NCBI RefSeq assembly: GCF_000237925.1
Contig: NC_031502.1
Span: 55,549,943-55,613,942, forward strand
Direction: 5' to 3'
DNA length: 64,000 nucleotides
DNA from: Schistosoma mansoni
Taxonomy: Eukaryota > Platyhelminthes > Trematoda > Strigeidida > Schistosomatidae
Every line of letters starts with the position of its first letter. Within the stretch, counting starts at the first letter, position 1. A model generated the notes under the pieces. That model was not told the DNA's origin. It saw only the letters and a list, made by a program, of their open reading frames with translations, and made no database searches. The position numbers and the translations under genes are program-made. Shown one piece after another: positions 11,841 through 23,595 of the stretch.

Positions 11841-12105
11841 TAAGCAAAGATGGATAGTGGCTAGCAGTAGAATCCAGGATGCGCGTTTTGTCCTATTTGG
11901 GACTCGTCAGCTGGATGTACTGAATCTCAGAGTTGACGTTCACTTGGGGACTCGAACCCAGCACCTTTCGCTTCAAACGCTATCGCGTTATCCACTCGGC
12001 CACTGAGTCCTGATAGCCACAGTATACACATATGCCAGTTAGAGACTGACCAGTTGCAGACCTAAAAACATCAATGGGAAGATCCAAACAAACAATACTA
12101 AGTTA
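11841..12105 (-). repeat. HH1 hammerhead SINE, core mutated
   Basis: Full minus-strand unit plus part of the next unit's leader (gaagatccaaacaaac). The catalytic GAAA segment reads AAAA after GGAC, so self-cleavage is not expected. Confidence 0.75.
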
Positions 12106-12199
12106 ACTGATTAATGATGAAAAAATATCTATGTACACGGGTTTAAATTATTAAAATCAGATTCTCGAAGAAAAACTTCCACATATATATCAAATATAA

Positions 12200-12665
12200 A
12201 GAACTTTAAGCAGATTATGACACTATTGACTAGTCACATGGGAATGAAAATATTGAGATCAATGACAAGTGGATATTCATTCTGAATTCCATCTCAACAT
12301 AACTAGTAAGCTCTGCATACACATTAACCGAAGACACACAAGTGGAACACATTTAAGTCTTCAATACAATCACAAAAAGTCATCATCATCACACACCATC
12401 ATCAGCATCTATCCCATGAGGGAATCTCAACAGAATTCACATTCACCAATACACAATGCAATAAGCTGATTACCAATATTTCTATTTTCTAACAAATTTC
12501 TTCTGTATATAATTAGATCTGATGAAATGTCAACAATGATCATTCATTAATCCAATGAATAAGGAAATCATTCGTTACGTAATCGAATTCTTAATCTCCA
12601 ACGTTATAATGATAATAACAATAATATTTAGAGAATGTGAACGGGTGGAGTGATGATGGGGTGGG
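12200..12665. repeat. outer left arm of the inverted duplication
   Basis: Mirrors about 30524-30989 (paired positions sum to 43,189). By eye I see a few substitutions and a roughly 8-bp indel near the outer edge, so it is more diverged than the inner arm. Homology stops at about 12665, 90 bp before the gap. Confidence 0.8.
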
Positions 12666-12755
12666 GATGAGTATAGAATTCTTCTCTGGTAGTCTACCCA
12701 GTTCAGAGGATGTTGCTTGAGTTAGACTAGTAACTAGGTTGCAAATTGAACAACA

Positions 12756-12955
12756 NNNNNNNNNNNNNNNNNNNNNNNNNNNNNNNNNNNNNNNNNNNNN
12801 NNNNNNNNNNNNNNNNNNNNNNNNNNNNNNNNNNNNNNNNNNNNNNNNNNNNNNNNNNNNNNNNNNNNNNNNNNNNNNNNNNNNNNNNNNNNNNNNNNNN
12901 NNNNNNNNNNNNNNNNNNNNNNNNNNNNNNNNNNNNNNNNNNNNNNNNNNNNNNN
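12756..12955. other. assembly gap, 200 N
   Basis: Exactly 200 Ns, a placeholder length used by scaffolders. It lies inside the left arm of the inverted duplication; the matching right-arm interval (about 28500-30523) is about 2.0 kb. Confidence 0.98.
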
Positions 12956-13707
12956 AAGAAAGGAGCCTTAGTTACGAAATGTATGGTTGCAAAGTGTTAA
13001 GCACGGGATAGGACATTTCGATTCAACCATACTATTGAAACAAACGGAAACATTAACAGTCTGTTTTGTATATACAAGCAGGTGAATTCACTATAGTTCG
13101 CTTACATTTAAATGTGGAGATGGATCCATTACGGTTTACCGCGGGTGAAATAGACTGAAACTATACGGTCTGCCCTTAGTACAGTCCCACATTTCTACTA
13201 TATTCGGAAACTTGTATTTAATCCAAAAGCACTGATGAGCTATCAGTGAATGCGCCTATGGAGAACGTGCAACTATGCTGCAAATTTAAATGCTAAAATG
13301 TACATATCAGGGCTTTAGTGATATACACATAGGCATTGATATTTTCGCTCGCAAGTACAAGTTACATACATATATAGAGAGAGCATAAGTCAAAACCTGC
13401 ATTATATACATATAGGTAAATATGTGACCACCTCAGGTCATAGCCTGGCAGCTTCGATCACTGAATGAATACCGAGTGCTCAAATCAGCTTGAAAATATG
13501 CGTTATAGGTGATATGTTCCTTCATGTTCATACCGTAAATAAGTAAGGTGTCTACCCCTATGCATTGATTACGGCACAGTTTATGGTCCATGCTCTGACC
13601 CGTCCTTGCTAGACCTAATGGTTTTACCTAGAGACAATCCAGACAGAGACCAAGCAGAAATCCTCTCTCCTTCCCGCAACATCACATACATATTACAACA
13701 ATACACC
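12956..13707. other. arm DNA without recognised gene or repeat
   Basis: Shared with 27748-28499. No ORF or repeat signature was seen, so this part may represent the unique sequence of the duplicated locus. Confidence 0.5.
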
Positions 13708-14030
13708 CTTTTAGAAGGAGTTTTTATGGAGATTTTAGTAATTTTATATAATTGAGATCATGAATCAATCGAAGTTATACCACCATGGAAAACCTGGAAG
13801 CACTAGACGACCATTTCGTCCTATTGTGGGGCTCATTAGCAGTGCACATCTGCGATCCCGCACTCGCGAGATTCGAACCCAGGACCTATCAGTCTCGCGT
13901 CAGAGCACTTAAACGATAGACCATTGAGCCGGTTGGCATGCAACGATGTTAATGTCTAACTTCAACAAATCCACTCAATTGAGCAACCATTCACCATTGT
14001 CTTCAGTGAGTTGATATTTCACAACACCCT
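13708..14030 (-). repeat. HH2 SINE (left arm)
   Basis: Full-length minus copy. The hammerhead 5' core reads CTAATGA instead of CTGAGGA, so it is broken. Mirrored at 27425-27747. Confidence 0.75.
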
Positions 14031-14641
14031 TTTCCCTATAATCCATATTATAACAGAGTGGGAATTAGCTCAATCTCCCTCCTGCCACTTGCGTTAGTTC
14101 ATGAGAATGAACATCATCCATTGACCAGGGGACACTACGTTATTTAAAAATCACTCTATTTTATTTACAATATAATGATGTACAGTTCTAGATATTTCCC
14201 AGAATTGAATTGATTCATATCACTAACGGATTATTTAATATCATGCTACTTATAAGTAGTTATTACTGTGCATAAAAAGTTTCGGAGGTATTTTGGCGAG
14301 ACTAAACTACATGGACGACCTTTGCACGAATCTTAAATGACCTTGAGAAATATTAGCCAATCAGAAGACAGTTTGTATACAGTAAAAATTTATTATACAA
14401 AACCAAAGAATTAAAGTGGATACACTTCTTTTACATTAGTCAAAACTTCTCAAGGTCAGATATAGGTTCAGAAGTTCTAAAATCATTGTGCATACGGCAC
14501 AGGAACACATCCATATGGCTCCATAGTAGTCGACCTCTGAAACCATGATAAAGTCTCAAAAATTCTATTAGCCTCGACCACACAGCTTCAATGTTGTTGG
14601 TATATTGGTATGGTTTAGGGTTTAAGGTTAGAGTTAAAGTG

Positions 14642-14654
14642 TAGGGTTAAGGAT
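14642..14654. repeat. target-site duplication of the left RTE-A, 3' side
   Basis: TAGGGTTAAGGAT, identical to 17861-17873. Confidence 0.85.
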
Positions 14655-17600
14655 ACTTACTTACTTACTTACGCCTGTTACTCCCAATGGAGCATAGGCC
14701 GCCGACCAGCTTTCTCCAACCCACTCTGTCCTGGGCTTCCTTTTCTAGTTCTATCCAGTTCTTGTTCATTCTTCTCATGTCTGTCTCTACTTCTCGGCGT
14801 AATGTGTTCTTTGGTCTTCCTCTTTTCCGTTGACCTTCAGGATTCCATGTGAGGGCTTGTCTTGTGACGCAATTAGCTGATTTCCTCAAGGTGTGCCCAA
14901 TCCACTTCCAGCGCTTCTTCCTGATTTCTTCCTCTGCTGGAATCTGGTTTGTTCTCTCCCACAGTAACTTATTGCTGATAGTGTCTGGCCATCGGATCCG
15001 AAGTATTTTGCGTAGACAGCTGTTGATGAACACTTGTATCTTCTGGATAATGGCTTTTGTATTTCTCCACGTCTCCGCCCCATACAGTAGAACTGTCTTC
15101 CCATTTGTATTGAAAATTCTAACCTTGGTGTTGGTTGACAATTGTTTTGAGCTCCAGATGCTTTTCAGTTGTAGGTATGCTGTTCTTGCTTTGCCGATCC
15201 GCGCCCTCACATCTGCATCTGATCCACCGTGTTCATCAATGATGCTGCCCAGATATGTAAAGGTTTCCACATCGTCCAAAGCTTCTCCGTCAAGTGTAAT
15301 TTGATTGGTGCATATTGTATTGTATCGGAGAGTCTTGCTTTTCCCTTTGTTTATATTGAGACCTACTGCTGCTGAGGCTGCTGCTACACTGGTCGTTTTC
15401 TCCTGCATTTGTTGTTGCGTTTGTGATAGAAGAGCCAGATCATCCGCGAAGTCTAAATCATCAAGCTGCATCCTGCCTGTCCACTGTATCCCGTGATTTC
15501 CTCCAGATGTTGACGTCTTCATGATCCAGTCGATGACCAGGAGAAAGAGAAAGGGTGAGAGTAAGCAACCTTGCCTTACACCAGTCTTTACTTTAAACGA
15601 CTCGGTGAGTTGTCCTCCGTGGACGATTTGGCAGTTTAGTCCATCATAGGAGTTCCGTATGATATTGACTATCTTCTCAGGCACGCCGTAGTGTCGAAGA
15701 AGCCTCCATAGTGTCGTCCTGTCCACGCTATCAAATGCCTTCTCGTAGTCGATGAAGTTGATGTAGAGTGATGAATTCCATTCGATTGATTGTTCCACAA
15801 TGATCCACAGAGTTGCGATTTGATCTGTGCACGATCTATCTTTACGAAATCCAGCTTGTTGATCTCGAAGTTGGGCGTCCACGGAATCCTTCATCCTGTT
15901 TAACAATACTCGGTTGAAGACTTTCCCTGGTATTGAGAGGAGAGTGATGCCCCTGTAGTTGTTGCACTTGCTAAGATCACCTTTCTTTGGTATCTTGATC
16001 AGAAGTCCTTTTTTCCAGTCTGTTGGTACTTGTTCTTCGTCCCAAATCTTACTGAAGAGGATGTGTAGTATCTTGGCAGTTGCTGTTACATTTTCTTTCA
16101 GTGCCTCTGCCGGGATGTTGTCTGGTCCCGCTGCTTTGCCACTCTTGACTTGTCTAATGGCCATGCTGATCTCTTCAATTGTTGGTGGGCTAATATCGAT
16201 TGGTAGGTCTGTGGGTGCTGCTTCGATGTTGGGTGGGTTCAGTGGAGCTGGTCGATTCAAGAGTTCTTTGAAGTGTTCTACCCACCTGTTTCGTTGTTCT
16301 TCAATGTCGGTGATTACTTTGCCTTCCTTGCTTTTCACTGGTCTTTCTGGCTTACGGTAATTTCCAGCAAGTTTCTTTGTTGTATCACACAGTTGTCTCA
16401 TGTTTCCCTCTCTTGCAGCCTTTTCCGCTGTCATCGCTAAATCTTCCACATATTTACGTTTGTCGGTTCTGATGCTCCTCTTCACTTGCTTGTTTGCCTC
16501 TGTGTATTCGGCTCGTGCCTTGGCTTTTTCCGCTCTGGTTCGGCTGATATTGATTGCTGCCTTCTTGTTCCTCCTTGCTTCAATCTTATCCAGTGTACCA
16601 ACAGTGATCCATTCCTTGTGATGATGCTTCTTGTAACCCAGAACCTCTTGACATGTTGAAACGATTGCCTCCTTGATACCTTTCCAGCTGCTCTCTATGG
16701 TGGTTCCCTCTCCATTGAGTAGGTCATGAAAGGCCTCGAACCTGTTGCTGAGGGCTATGTTGAATTTGTTGAGTTTGTCAGCATCTCGAAGAAAGGCCGT
16801 GTTAAACTTTTGTGATGTTGTCCGCGCCATTGTCCAGTGCTTCTTGAGTTTTAGTTTCATCTTGGCGATCAGCAAATGATGATCGGATGCTATATCAGCT
16901 CCTCTTCTGGTTCTCACATCCTCCATCGTCCTCCTGAACTTCTTGTTGATGCAGATATGGTCGATTTGATTTTGTGTAGTGTGATCCGGTGAAATCCAAG
17001 TGGCTTTGTGTATGTTTATGTGTGAGAATATGGTGCCACCTATGACCAGTTTATTGAAGGCACATAGGTTTGCAAATCTATCACCATTTTCGTTCCTTCC
17101 TCCCAGTCCATGTTGTCCCATGACGTCTTCGTATCCAGTGTTGTCCTTTCCAACCTTGGCATTGAAATCTCCCATCAGAATTGTCAGGTCCTTGGTTGGG
17201 CACTTCTCGATGATCGACTGCAGCCTATCGTAGAATTGGTCTTTAGCGTCTTCATCGTAGTCATTGGTAGGCGCATAGCATTGGATGACGTTCATTGTAA
17301 TGCCCTCTCTCTTTGTTCTGAAGGAGGCTTTGATGATCCTTGGTCCATGAGGTCCCCATCCAATAAGTGCATTTTGTGCTTTTCTGGACAGCATCAATGC
17401 AACTCCTTGTGTATGTGGGGCATTTTCTTCTTCATGACCGGAGTATAACAGAAGTTCTCCTGAAGACAGTCGTTGTTGTCCGACCTGCGTCCAATGTGTT
17501 TCGCTGATTCCAAGAACCTCCAGGTTGTATTTCCTCATTTCTGCAGCAATTTGGAAGACTCTTCCGGTCTCCCAAATTGTTCGGACATTCCATGTACCTA

Positions 17601-17860
17601 TAAAAATTGTCGCTCTGGTTGTAAGAAGGTGCATCGGCCTCATGACTTCCGAAGGAGCTCGGCTTTCATCATGAGATGTCATAATTATTCCTTCTACTCC
17701 CAGGGCAGAGTTTGAATGGTTTGAATGAATTTTTCTGGTTAGCGTTTTTTTAGCGAGTTGATTTTCTACGGGATGGGGTCGCTAACCCCATGCCCAACCC
17801 TCCTCCTTTACCCGGGCTTGGGACCGGCAGTAACCCCCAGAGGAGCTACAGGCGGAGTTT
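14655..17860 (-). mobile_element. RTE-A, full-length LINE, left copy
   Basis: About 3.2 kb, 5' UTR of about 180 nt, a single ORF, a very short 3' UTR and a GTAA-repeat tail, as in RTE-clade LINEs. Flanked by a perfect 13-bp target-site duplication. Intact, so a young and possibly active copy. Inserted inside the TIR element 14295-18263. Confidence 0.93.
14665..17682 (-). CDS. RTE-clade ORF: AP endonuclease-reverse transcriptase, 1005 aa
   Basis: Encodes the LINE protein that nicks target DNA and copies the element RNA from the nick. The N-terminal AP-endonuclease domain has GTWNVRT (Asn32), ISETHW (Glu61), CYAPTN (135-140), GDFNAK (171-176) and SDHH (266-269). The reverse transcriptase has the NNYRGI block, [18 protein letters not shown] and the active site FADD at 745-748. 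The C-terminal part ([19 protein letters not shown]) is typical of this clade. The length fits schistosome RTE elements of the SR2/SjR2/Perere-3 kind; which one cannot be settled here. Start ATG chosen at the first Met after the 5' UTR. It differs from the right copy at residue 498 (Ser here) and residue 803 (Asp here). No stop or frameshift. Confidence 0.95.
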   Translation of the reverse strand: MTSHDESRAPSEVMRPMHLLTTRATIFIGTWNVRTIWETGRVFQIAAEMRKYNLEVLGISETHWTQVGQQRLSSGELLLYSGHEEENAPHTQGVALMLSRKAQNALIGWGPHGPRIIKASFRTKREGITMNVIQCYAPTNDYDEDAKDQFYDRLQSIIEKCPTKDLTILMGDFNAKVGKDNTGYEDVMGQHGLGGRNENGDRFANLCAFNKLVIGGTIFSHINIHKATWISPDHTTQNQIDHICINKKFRRTMEDVRTRRGADIASDHHLLIAKMKLKLKKHWTMARTTSQKFNTAFLRDADKLNKFNIALSNRFEAFHDLLNGEGTTIESSWKGIKEAIVSTCQEVLGYKKHHHKEWITVGTLDKIEARRNKKAAINISRTRAEKAKARAEYTEANKQVKRSIRTDKRKYVEDLAMTAEKAAREGNMRQLCDTTKKLAGNYRKPERPVKSKEGKVITDIEEQRNRWVEHFKELLNRPAPLNPPNIEAAPTDLPIDISPPTIEEISMAIRQVKSGKAAGPDNIPAEALKENVTATAKILHILFSKIWDEEQVPTDWKKGLLIKIPKKGDLSKCNNYRGITLLSIPGKVFNRVLLNRMKDSVDAQLRDQQAGFRKDRSCTDQIATLWIIVEQSIEWNSSLYINFIDYEKAFDSVDRTTLWRLLRHYGVPEKIVNIIRNSYDGLNCQIVHGGQLTESFKVKTGVRQGCLLSPFLFLLVIDWIMKTSTSGGNHGIQWTGRMQLDDLDFADDLALLSQTQQQMQEKTTSVAAASAAVGLNINKGKSKTLRYNTICTNQITLDGEALDDVETFTYLGSIIDEHGGSDADVRARIGKARTAYLQLKSIWSSKQLSTNTKVRIFNTNGKTVLLYGAETWRNTKAIIQKIQVFINSCLRKILRIRWPDTISNKLLWERTNQIPAEEEIRKKRWKWIGHTLRKSANCVTRQALTWNPEGQRKRGRPKNTLRREVETDMRRMNKNWIELEKEAQDRVGWRKLVGGLCSIGSNRRK

Positions 17861-17873
17861 TAGGGTTAAGGAT
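17861..17873. repeat. target-site duplication of the left RTE-A, 5' side
   Basis: TAGGGTTAAGGAT, matching 14642-14654. The right copy has no equivalent on its 5' side. Confidence 0.85.
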
Positions 17874-18344
17874 GGGACTATATATTATGGACGACCTTTG
17901 AGCGACGCTAGAGTGACTCTGAGAGTGTCAACATAATAACGAAGACTAAATGAGGGTTATAAACCTGTGTGAAGAATTCAAATTATGATTTACAGCTCAT
18001 GGTTAAGGTTAGGAATTATACTTAGGGTTTTCATCACGAACTGACATCAGCTATAATGCCAAAACTGTATTTATACAAATGGATAATCGAATTTCGCGCC
18101 GAAATCTTATGATCACTTCTCTTGTAGACGCTGAATTATCACGTCTTCTCTAAAATCCGTTATAAACCGACCGTATGTAGGCATTAGGTACCGAACTTAG
18201 TGCCGTGACCTTGAAAACCCGCAAAGGCTTCTGATTGGCTCGTCCATATAGTTTAGTGTCGCCCATATTTCATCTAGATGCTATACACATTTCAAGGATA
18301 ATTGATGAGCACTGCTGAGGAGTCCCACAATAGATAAATTTTGA

Positions 18345-18525
18345 TTTGCAGTGGAATTCTGGACTTATTAGCTCAGAGAATTACCTGTTGAAGTTTGAAG
18401 TGAAAAGTAATGGGTTCGAGCTTCACTGTGAACATCAACACTGCGATGCAACAGTATTCAGCTGACCACTTCTAAATAGGACGGAATGTAGATCCTGGAT
18501 TCCTCTGCTATACAACTTCAGTACA
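18345..18525 (+). repeat. HH1 SINE, degenerate
   Basis: Order of parts as in HH1 (gggttcgagcttc, cagctgacca, aataggacgg, tcctggattcc), but the core is broken. A short HH2 hammerhead scrap (gcactgctgaggagtccc) lies just before, at 18307-18335. Confidence 0.55.
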
Positions 18526-18550
18526 ATACTTGTAACTAAATAGAAATGTT

Positions 18551-19086
18551 GGGCCAATTTGGTCCTCGAAAGACGAGAGTGGAGAAAGTCATCTCTCCTT
18601 ATCCAAATGTTTTCACATGTCCACGTGCATACAGCCACTGACAGGGAAGTCCTACTCAAGGCCTTCTTGCAGCAGGGGTAATTTTTTAAGAAATTGAGAG
18701 GACGAAAAGTGAATGTCTAGTGCTTTGACCGGGTTGGTGGATACGGATGATCCACCTATGGGAGTTGAAAAATCCTGATTCCAAACCAATGGAGCATATG
18801 GGCTTCAGGATCCTGATGAAACGAATGGTGCATGAACCTATTGTTGGTGACCGGCTTCCATGGGACTGCATCTTCTGACGTTGCTCCACTATGTTGTAGA
18901 TTAAACCACCAGGTCGAAGTCTCGTGGTATGATTTCCTTAGAAAAGTTTCTGCTTCAGTTTGAGCACACAGGCAGTATCACAGACCTCACACATTGTGGT
19001 GCATATATATTTAGTACCTCCTTGTACCAATGTTCATGTGATAATATATTTATTAAATAATAATAATAATAATAATAATAATAATC
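18551..19086 (+). repeat. N4 retroposon, old copy with AAT-repeat tail
   Basis: Diverged but full-length N4. The tail is (AAT)n at 19055-19084 rather than AAAT. Confidence 0.7.
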
Positions 19087-19424
19087 ATGATAACATATAC
19101 CTGTGGAGGCTGATCCATTACTGTCTTCAATTAAGGCAACGAGAGAATAAAACCTTTAAAAGTAACAATTAATCAGATAGAATTCTAAGTTCAAGATAAG
19201 CTCAACAGTAAGCGGTATACTATTTCCTTTCATAAAGCAAAAACAAGGCAAGTAATATTCATTGATCAGACCTTAGAATTTCGTCCCTTAAATATTTCTA
19301 CACTTACTGAAGAAAACTATAATTTCTTTCCTTGTATAAATGAAACTAATGGAAACTAAGTAAATCTACCATACAATCTAATCATTGATTTATTGATAGC
19401 ATTATGATGATATTGTTGTTTACT

Positions 19425-19865
19425 TGGATCTTCTCATTGTTATTTAGGACTGCAATTGATCAGTCTCTTATTGGCATATATGTATCCTATGCGAACTGCC
19501 TCGATATTGCCTGAAATCACAAACTTTATAAGGAATGATGGATAAAGGCTAGTAGTGGAATTCACGACGCGTGTTTTATCTTACTCGGGACTCGCTAGAT
19601 GGATGTACCTGCATCTCAAATGACTTCAACTCCCGTACTCGAACCCAGTACTGTTCTCTTCAAACGTCATCGCGTTATCCACTTAGCTACTGAATCCTGA
19701 TAGCTACCTGCTTGTGCAATGGGGTGAAGTTTCAATTTACTTGATGTTATTTTACTTTTATCTTTCCATTATTATTTAGGACTGTAATCGATCAGTCTCT
19801 TATTGGCATATGTGCATCCTATACGGACTAGCTCAATATTGCCTGAAGTCATAAGTCTAATAAGT
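19425..19865 (-). repeat. HH1 SINE, about 1.3 tandem units
   Basis: The leader block (tatttaggactg ... cagtctcttattggcata) occurs twice, at about 19440 and 19778, around one hammerhead unit. This head-to-tail partial dimer has a unit of about 335 bp. Core mutated. Confidence 0.7.
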
Positions 19866-20299
19866 ATCCTAGATACTGAATTCTGAAGATTATAGAAAAC
19901 AGATTTAATAAGATTAAAACGGTATATCATTGATTAATTACTTACCAGTTTACATATAACTAACTAAATTATAGTTTGTTATTAGGAAGATATTCATGTT
20001 TCAGGTTATATACAGTCATTCTATTCCTACTAATGGTAAGAATTCTCATAATAATTAAAGGTAACTGTTTCCAGATTTGTTGAAGCATGAAATCAGTCTT
20101 ATTATTATTAGTACTAGTATTAGTAATAGTAGTATTTGATCTTTGATGTAACATAAAGCGACTCATATGAACAAATTAATCTGATATGATGTAACATAAC
20201 AAGGTAACAGGTTGGTTGTATTAGTTTTGCTTAGAAGCAATCAGTTATATGATTATTATCTGAATTCAATATTAAATCTTTGGTAAAATATAGAATTGG

Positions 20300-20590
20300 T
20301 GAATAGTTGCTTGATTTTGTGGATCGGTTGAAATTAGACATTAACACCGTTGGATGCCGACCGACTCTATGGTCTAGAGGTTAAGTGCTTGCGAGCGAAA
20401 CTGATAGGTCCTGTGTTTGAATCTCGCGAGTGCGGGATCGTGGAAGCGCACTTCTGAGGAGTCCCATAATGGGACGAAACGGTCGTCCAATGCTTTCAAG
20501 TTTTGCATGGTGTTCTAGCTTCAATTGACTCATGATCTCAACTATATAAAATTACTAAAATCTCCACAAAACCCCCTTCTGAAAATGTAG
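20300..20590 (+). repeat. HH2 SINE
   Basis: tRNA-like half, B-box-like tgtttgaatct, hammerhead CTGAGGA-GTCC...GGAC-GAAA...GTC, and tail to cttctgaaa. The core is intact; stem I is weakened by mismatches. Confidence 0.75.
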
Positions 20591-21075
20591 AATTCTCAGC
20601 ACAAAGTATTTCAACAAGTTTCCGTTTCTTATTTATTGATCGATCCTGATGATAAATATTGAGTGATCGTTAGTTACAATTTATCAGTCCAATAAATCGA
20701 CATCAAAATCATGTACATTATTTTCTATGTATACTGCCAATAACCACGATATCTCTGATTTGACCTTTTTTAACTTGTACAACGAAAAGTTGTACACTAT
20801 TCAGAAACGCTCCTCAATAGGTTATAAGATTATTAACCTTAATGATGTATTAAGACTAACAAAGTAGGAAGCATTAGTCAGTTGAAGTTAGACCACCAAG
20901 GAAAACATGAAGAGTCCCACAATAGGATGATACGGTCGTCCAGTGGTTCCAGGTTTTCCATAGTGGTCTAGCTTCAATTGACTCATGCTTTCAACTATGC
21001 AAATACTAAATCTCCACAGAAACCCCTTCTGAAAATTAGATAACTTGGTGAAATATCTAGAAAGCAGGAACATGT
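20590..21075. repeat. R5 repeat, uninterrupted by LINE (empty site)
   Basis: Related to 45105-45840 without the RTE-A 3' fragment found there. Landmarks: tagaattctcagca, caagtttccgtttctta, ttgatcgatcctga, atattgagtgatcg. It carries its own HH2 fold-back insertion at 20873-21035. Family unknown. Confidence 0.6.
20873..21035. repeat. HH2 fold-back copy
   Basis: A short inverted tail (agtcagttgaagttagacc) is joined to plus-strand stem II and the tail; the tRNA-like half is missing. Confidence 0.6.
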
Positions 21076-21256
21076 AGCTCAGATGTTCAAGTAGGCCACC
21101 AAGTTAGAGATTTATTTACTAAAACAGAAATTTAACTTAAGTTAATCTTTTCCGTAACATGTATTATTTAAATAAGTTTTAAAATCTATATATATATTAG
21201 TTGAGTAATCTGTGTTGTTATGCACGTCTAAAACAGTTGATTAGTATAGTTATTCT

Positions 21257-21501
21257 GGTTAGCGTTTTTTTAGCGAGTTGGTTTTCTAACCCCATGCCCA
21301 ACCCTCCTCCTTTATCCGGGATTTGGACCGGCGGTAGCCTTCGGAGGAGCTACAGGAGGAACACATTACTCCGAGAAATGGAAACAGACATGAGAAGAAT
21401 GAACAAAAATTGGATAGAACTAGGAAGGAAGGCCCAGAGTGGGTTGGAGAATGCTGATCGGCAGCCTATGCTCCGTTGGGAATAACAGGCGTAGGTAAGT
21501 A
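21257..21501. mobile_element. RTE-A insertion with 5' inversion (twin-priming type)
   Basis: 21257-21357 is the RTE-A 5' UTR in minus orientation. 21358-21501 is the plus-strand 3' end (acacattactcc ... aggtaagtaagt). Perfect 14-bp target duplication AGTATAGTTATTCT at 21243-21256 and 21502-21515. Everything between the first about 110 nt and the last about 145 nt of the RNA is missing. Confidence 0.85.
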
Positions 21502-21673
21502 AGTATAGTTATTCTTAGAAATGAAAATAATGCTCGTAAATTCTTTCAGAATTAATCTGATTTTTAAAGTATGATTGATAGTTATCAAATCAGTTCGTAA
21601 CAAATAATGATATTACTATGGTATCGTTACAGATACTCGAATAATTATGGCACAAATAGCAAATGTTCAGCAA

Positions 21674-22833
21674 CTACTTACTTACTCCTGTTACCCATCA
21701 CAAAGGAGCATAGGTCGCTCATCACCATTCTCCATTCACCTCTGTTCTGGATAATGCTTTCTATTCGTTTCCAGTTGCTGTTCATCATTTCTCACGTCCG
21801 CTTCCGATTCCCAACGCAGTGTGTTCTTTGGCCTTCCACTTTTCCGTTTACTTTCAGGATTCCATGTAAGCGCCTGCTTCGTGATACAGTTTGGTGATTT
21901 CCGTAATGTATATCTCACCCATCTCCAACGTCTTTTCCTGACTGGAAGCTGGTTTTTTATCTTCCACAGTAGGCTGTTGCTGACAGTATTCAGCCAGAGG
22001 ACACTGAGTATCGTGCGTGGACAATTGCTTATGAATACTCGTAAATTCTTAATGATGGTTGTGGTAGTTCTCAAAGTTTCAGCTCCATACAGTAGAACAG
22101 TCCTGAGGTTCATGTTGAAGATTATAACTTTGATATTGGTTGATAGTTATTTTGAGTTCCATATGTATTTCAACTACAGGAATGCTTTCCTTGCTTTGGC
22201 AATCTTTGCCATTACGTCTGCATCGGATCCTCCTTGTTCATCAATGATACTTCCCAGGTACTTGAAGCATTCCACGTCTTCCAGCGTTTCTCCATCAAGT
22301 GTGATTGGTTGGTATTCTCCTTGTTGTATTTGAAGATGTTTGTTTTCCCCTTGTGTATGTTGAGGCCTACTGATGCCACACTAGTTATCTTGACATGCAT
22401 TTGTTCGTGTGTATGGGATGGAAGAGCCAATTCATCAGAAAAGTCAAGATCATCCAGTTGCAGGCAAGTTGTCAATTGTATTCCGTGCTCCCCTTCAGGT
22501 GTCGAGGTCTTCATGATCCAGTCGGTCACCAGGTGAAAGAGCAAGGGTGAGATTAAGCAGCCTTGTCTGACTTCGGTTCTTACTTATAATGCGTGTGTCA
22601 ACTGTTCTCCATGCGGCACTTTGCAGTATAGTCTGTCGTATGAATTCCGTATGATATTGACGATTTTCTCAGCTACTCACACCATATTGCCGAAGAAGTT
22701 TCCGTAATGTTCTCCTATCCACTCTGTCAAACATGTTATCATAGTCAATGAAAATGATAAATAGTGACGTGCTCCACTCAATTGATTGTTCAATGATGAT
22801 CCGTAGTGTAGAGATTTGGTCTGTTTCACGAAA
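21674..22833 (-). mobile_element. RTE-A, old 5'-truncated copy
   Basis: C-terminal half of the ORF in broken minus-strand frames: DWIMKTST, a decayed active-site block LDFSDELAL, and LLYGAETLR. Much more diverged than the two full copies. Starts at the tail near 21674. Confidence 0.85.
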
Positions 22834-23084
22834 TATTTAGCACACTTATTTGTAATTCATTAGTCAATTAGACACTGATAATTAATGTTACTGCTAGACT
22901 GTTGACTGACATGAAACTTAGATTACAGCATTCACTTAAATTAACTTTAATCATTAAATATACGTGTATAATTCAGGATTTGTTTGATCACTTAGATTAC
23001 TGGTCACTTTTTAACTTGGTTGTTAGAATTCAATGAACACTGACAAATAGACAAAACCAACATTAGTTGCTACTCAAGATGAGT

Positions 23085-23445
23085 TTCCTGGGGCTCTAGT
23101 GAGAAGCTGTGACCAATGGAGTTCAACAGTGTTTGTGGTAGAGGCACTTATTTACTGAAGAAAATAGTAGACGATTGCATAATATCGTGGATTGGTTGGA
23201 ATTAGACATAAACACTTTTAGATGCTGGCTCAGTGGTCTATAGTTTAGGCGTTCGCTCGCGAAACTGAAGGTACTGGGTTCGAATCCCATAAGCGGGGTC
23301 GTGGGTGCACACTGGTGAGCAGTCCCATACTAGGATGAAACGATCGTCCAGTGCTCCCAGGTTTTCTATGGTAGTCTAGCTTCAACTGATTCATGATCTC
23401 AACTATTAAAATTACTAAAAATCTCCATAAAACCCCTTCTGATAT
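23085..23445 (+). repeat. HH2 SINE, hammerhead 5' core mutated
   Basis: Complete leader (gctctagtgagaagct), tRNA-like part with gggttcgaatccc, and tail. The core reads TGAGCAGTCCC, so the ribozyme is probably dead. Confidence 0.7.
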
Positions 23446-23595
23446 TAAACATATTGACTGTTCCTAAACAAACAATCTGATCAACTTGTTTATTTAATAT
23501 TTTCCTCTCTATATTTAGTTACTTTATACATATGAGTCAAATCAGTTTGTTCTTTTCATCAAAGATTGGATAACAATTAGGTTGATTTTACATAT

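Larger units (their letters stand above)
12956..17859. repeat. inner left arm of the inverted duplication
   Basis: Reverse complement of 23596-28499; paired positions sum to 41,455 along the whole arm, so there is no net indel. In the parts I compared only two base differences were found, both in the RTE-A ORF. Contents: single-copy-looking DNA (12956-13707), HH2 copy, half of a TIR element, RTE-A. Confidence 0.93.
14295..18263. mobile_element. candidate TIR element split by RTE-A
   Basis: 24-bp terminal inverted repeats: GGCGAGACTAAACTACATGG... at 14295-14318 and its reverse complement at 18240-18263, with two mismatches. Without the RTE-A insertion the element would be about 750 bp. No transposase ORF was seen, so it would be a non-autonomous element. 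Internal pieces (catggacgacctttg, ccaatcagaag) recur near both ends. Only half of it is present in the right arm (end at 27137-27160). Confidence 0.45.

Noticed and set aside
12269-12469. 66-codon open frame matched in both outer arms (30720-30920 minus)
   Set aside because: It does not start with ATG, and agreement between the arms follows from the duplication. No domain seen, so I do not call a gene.
12739-13011. Open frames running through the N gap
   Set aside because: Made of unknown residues; no evidence of coding.
14595-14654. TTAGGG-like sequence as an interstitial telomere
   Set aside because: Only a few degenerate units (ttagggtttaagg); too short and irregular, and it partly forms the RTE-A target duplication.
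14849-15304. 151-codon open frame on the plus strand inside the left RTE-A (and its mirror 26151-26606)
   Set aside because: Antisense shadow of the RT C-terminal coding region; low-information peptide, present only because the LINE ORF is GC-richer than its surroundings.
15959-16360. 133-codon antisense open frame in RTE-A
   Set aside because: Another shadow frame; mirrored in the right copy for the same reason, not independent conservation.
19059-19084. (AAT)n array as a possible regulatory microsatellite
   Set aside because: It is simply the tail of an old N4 copy.
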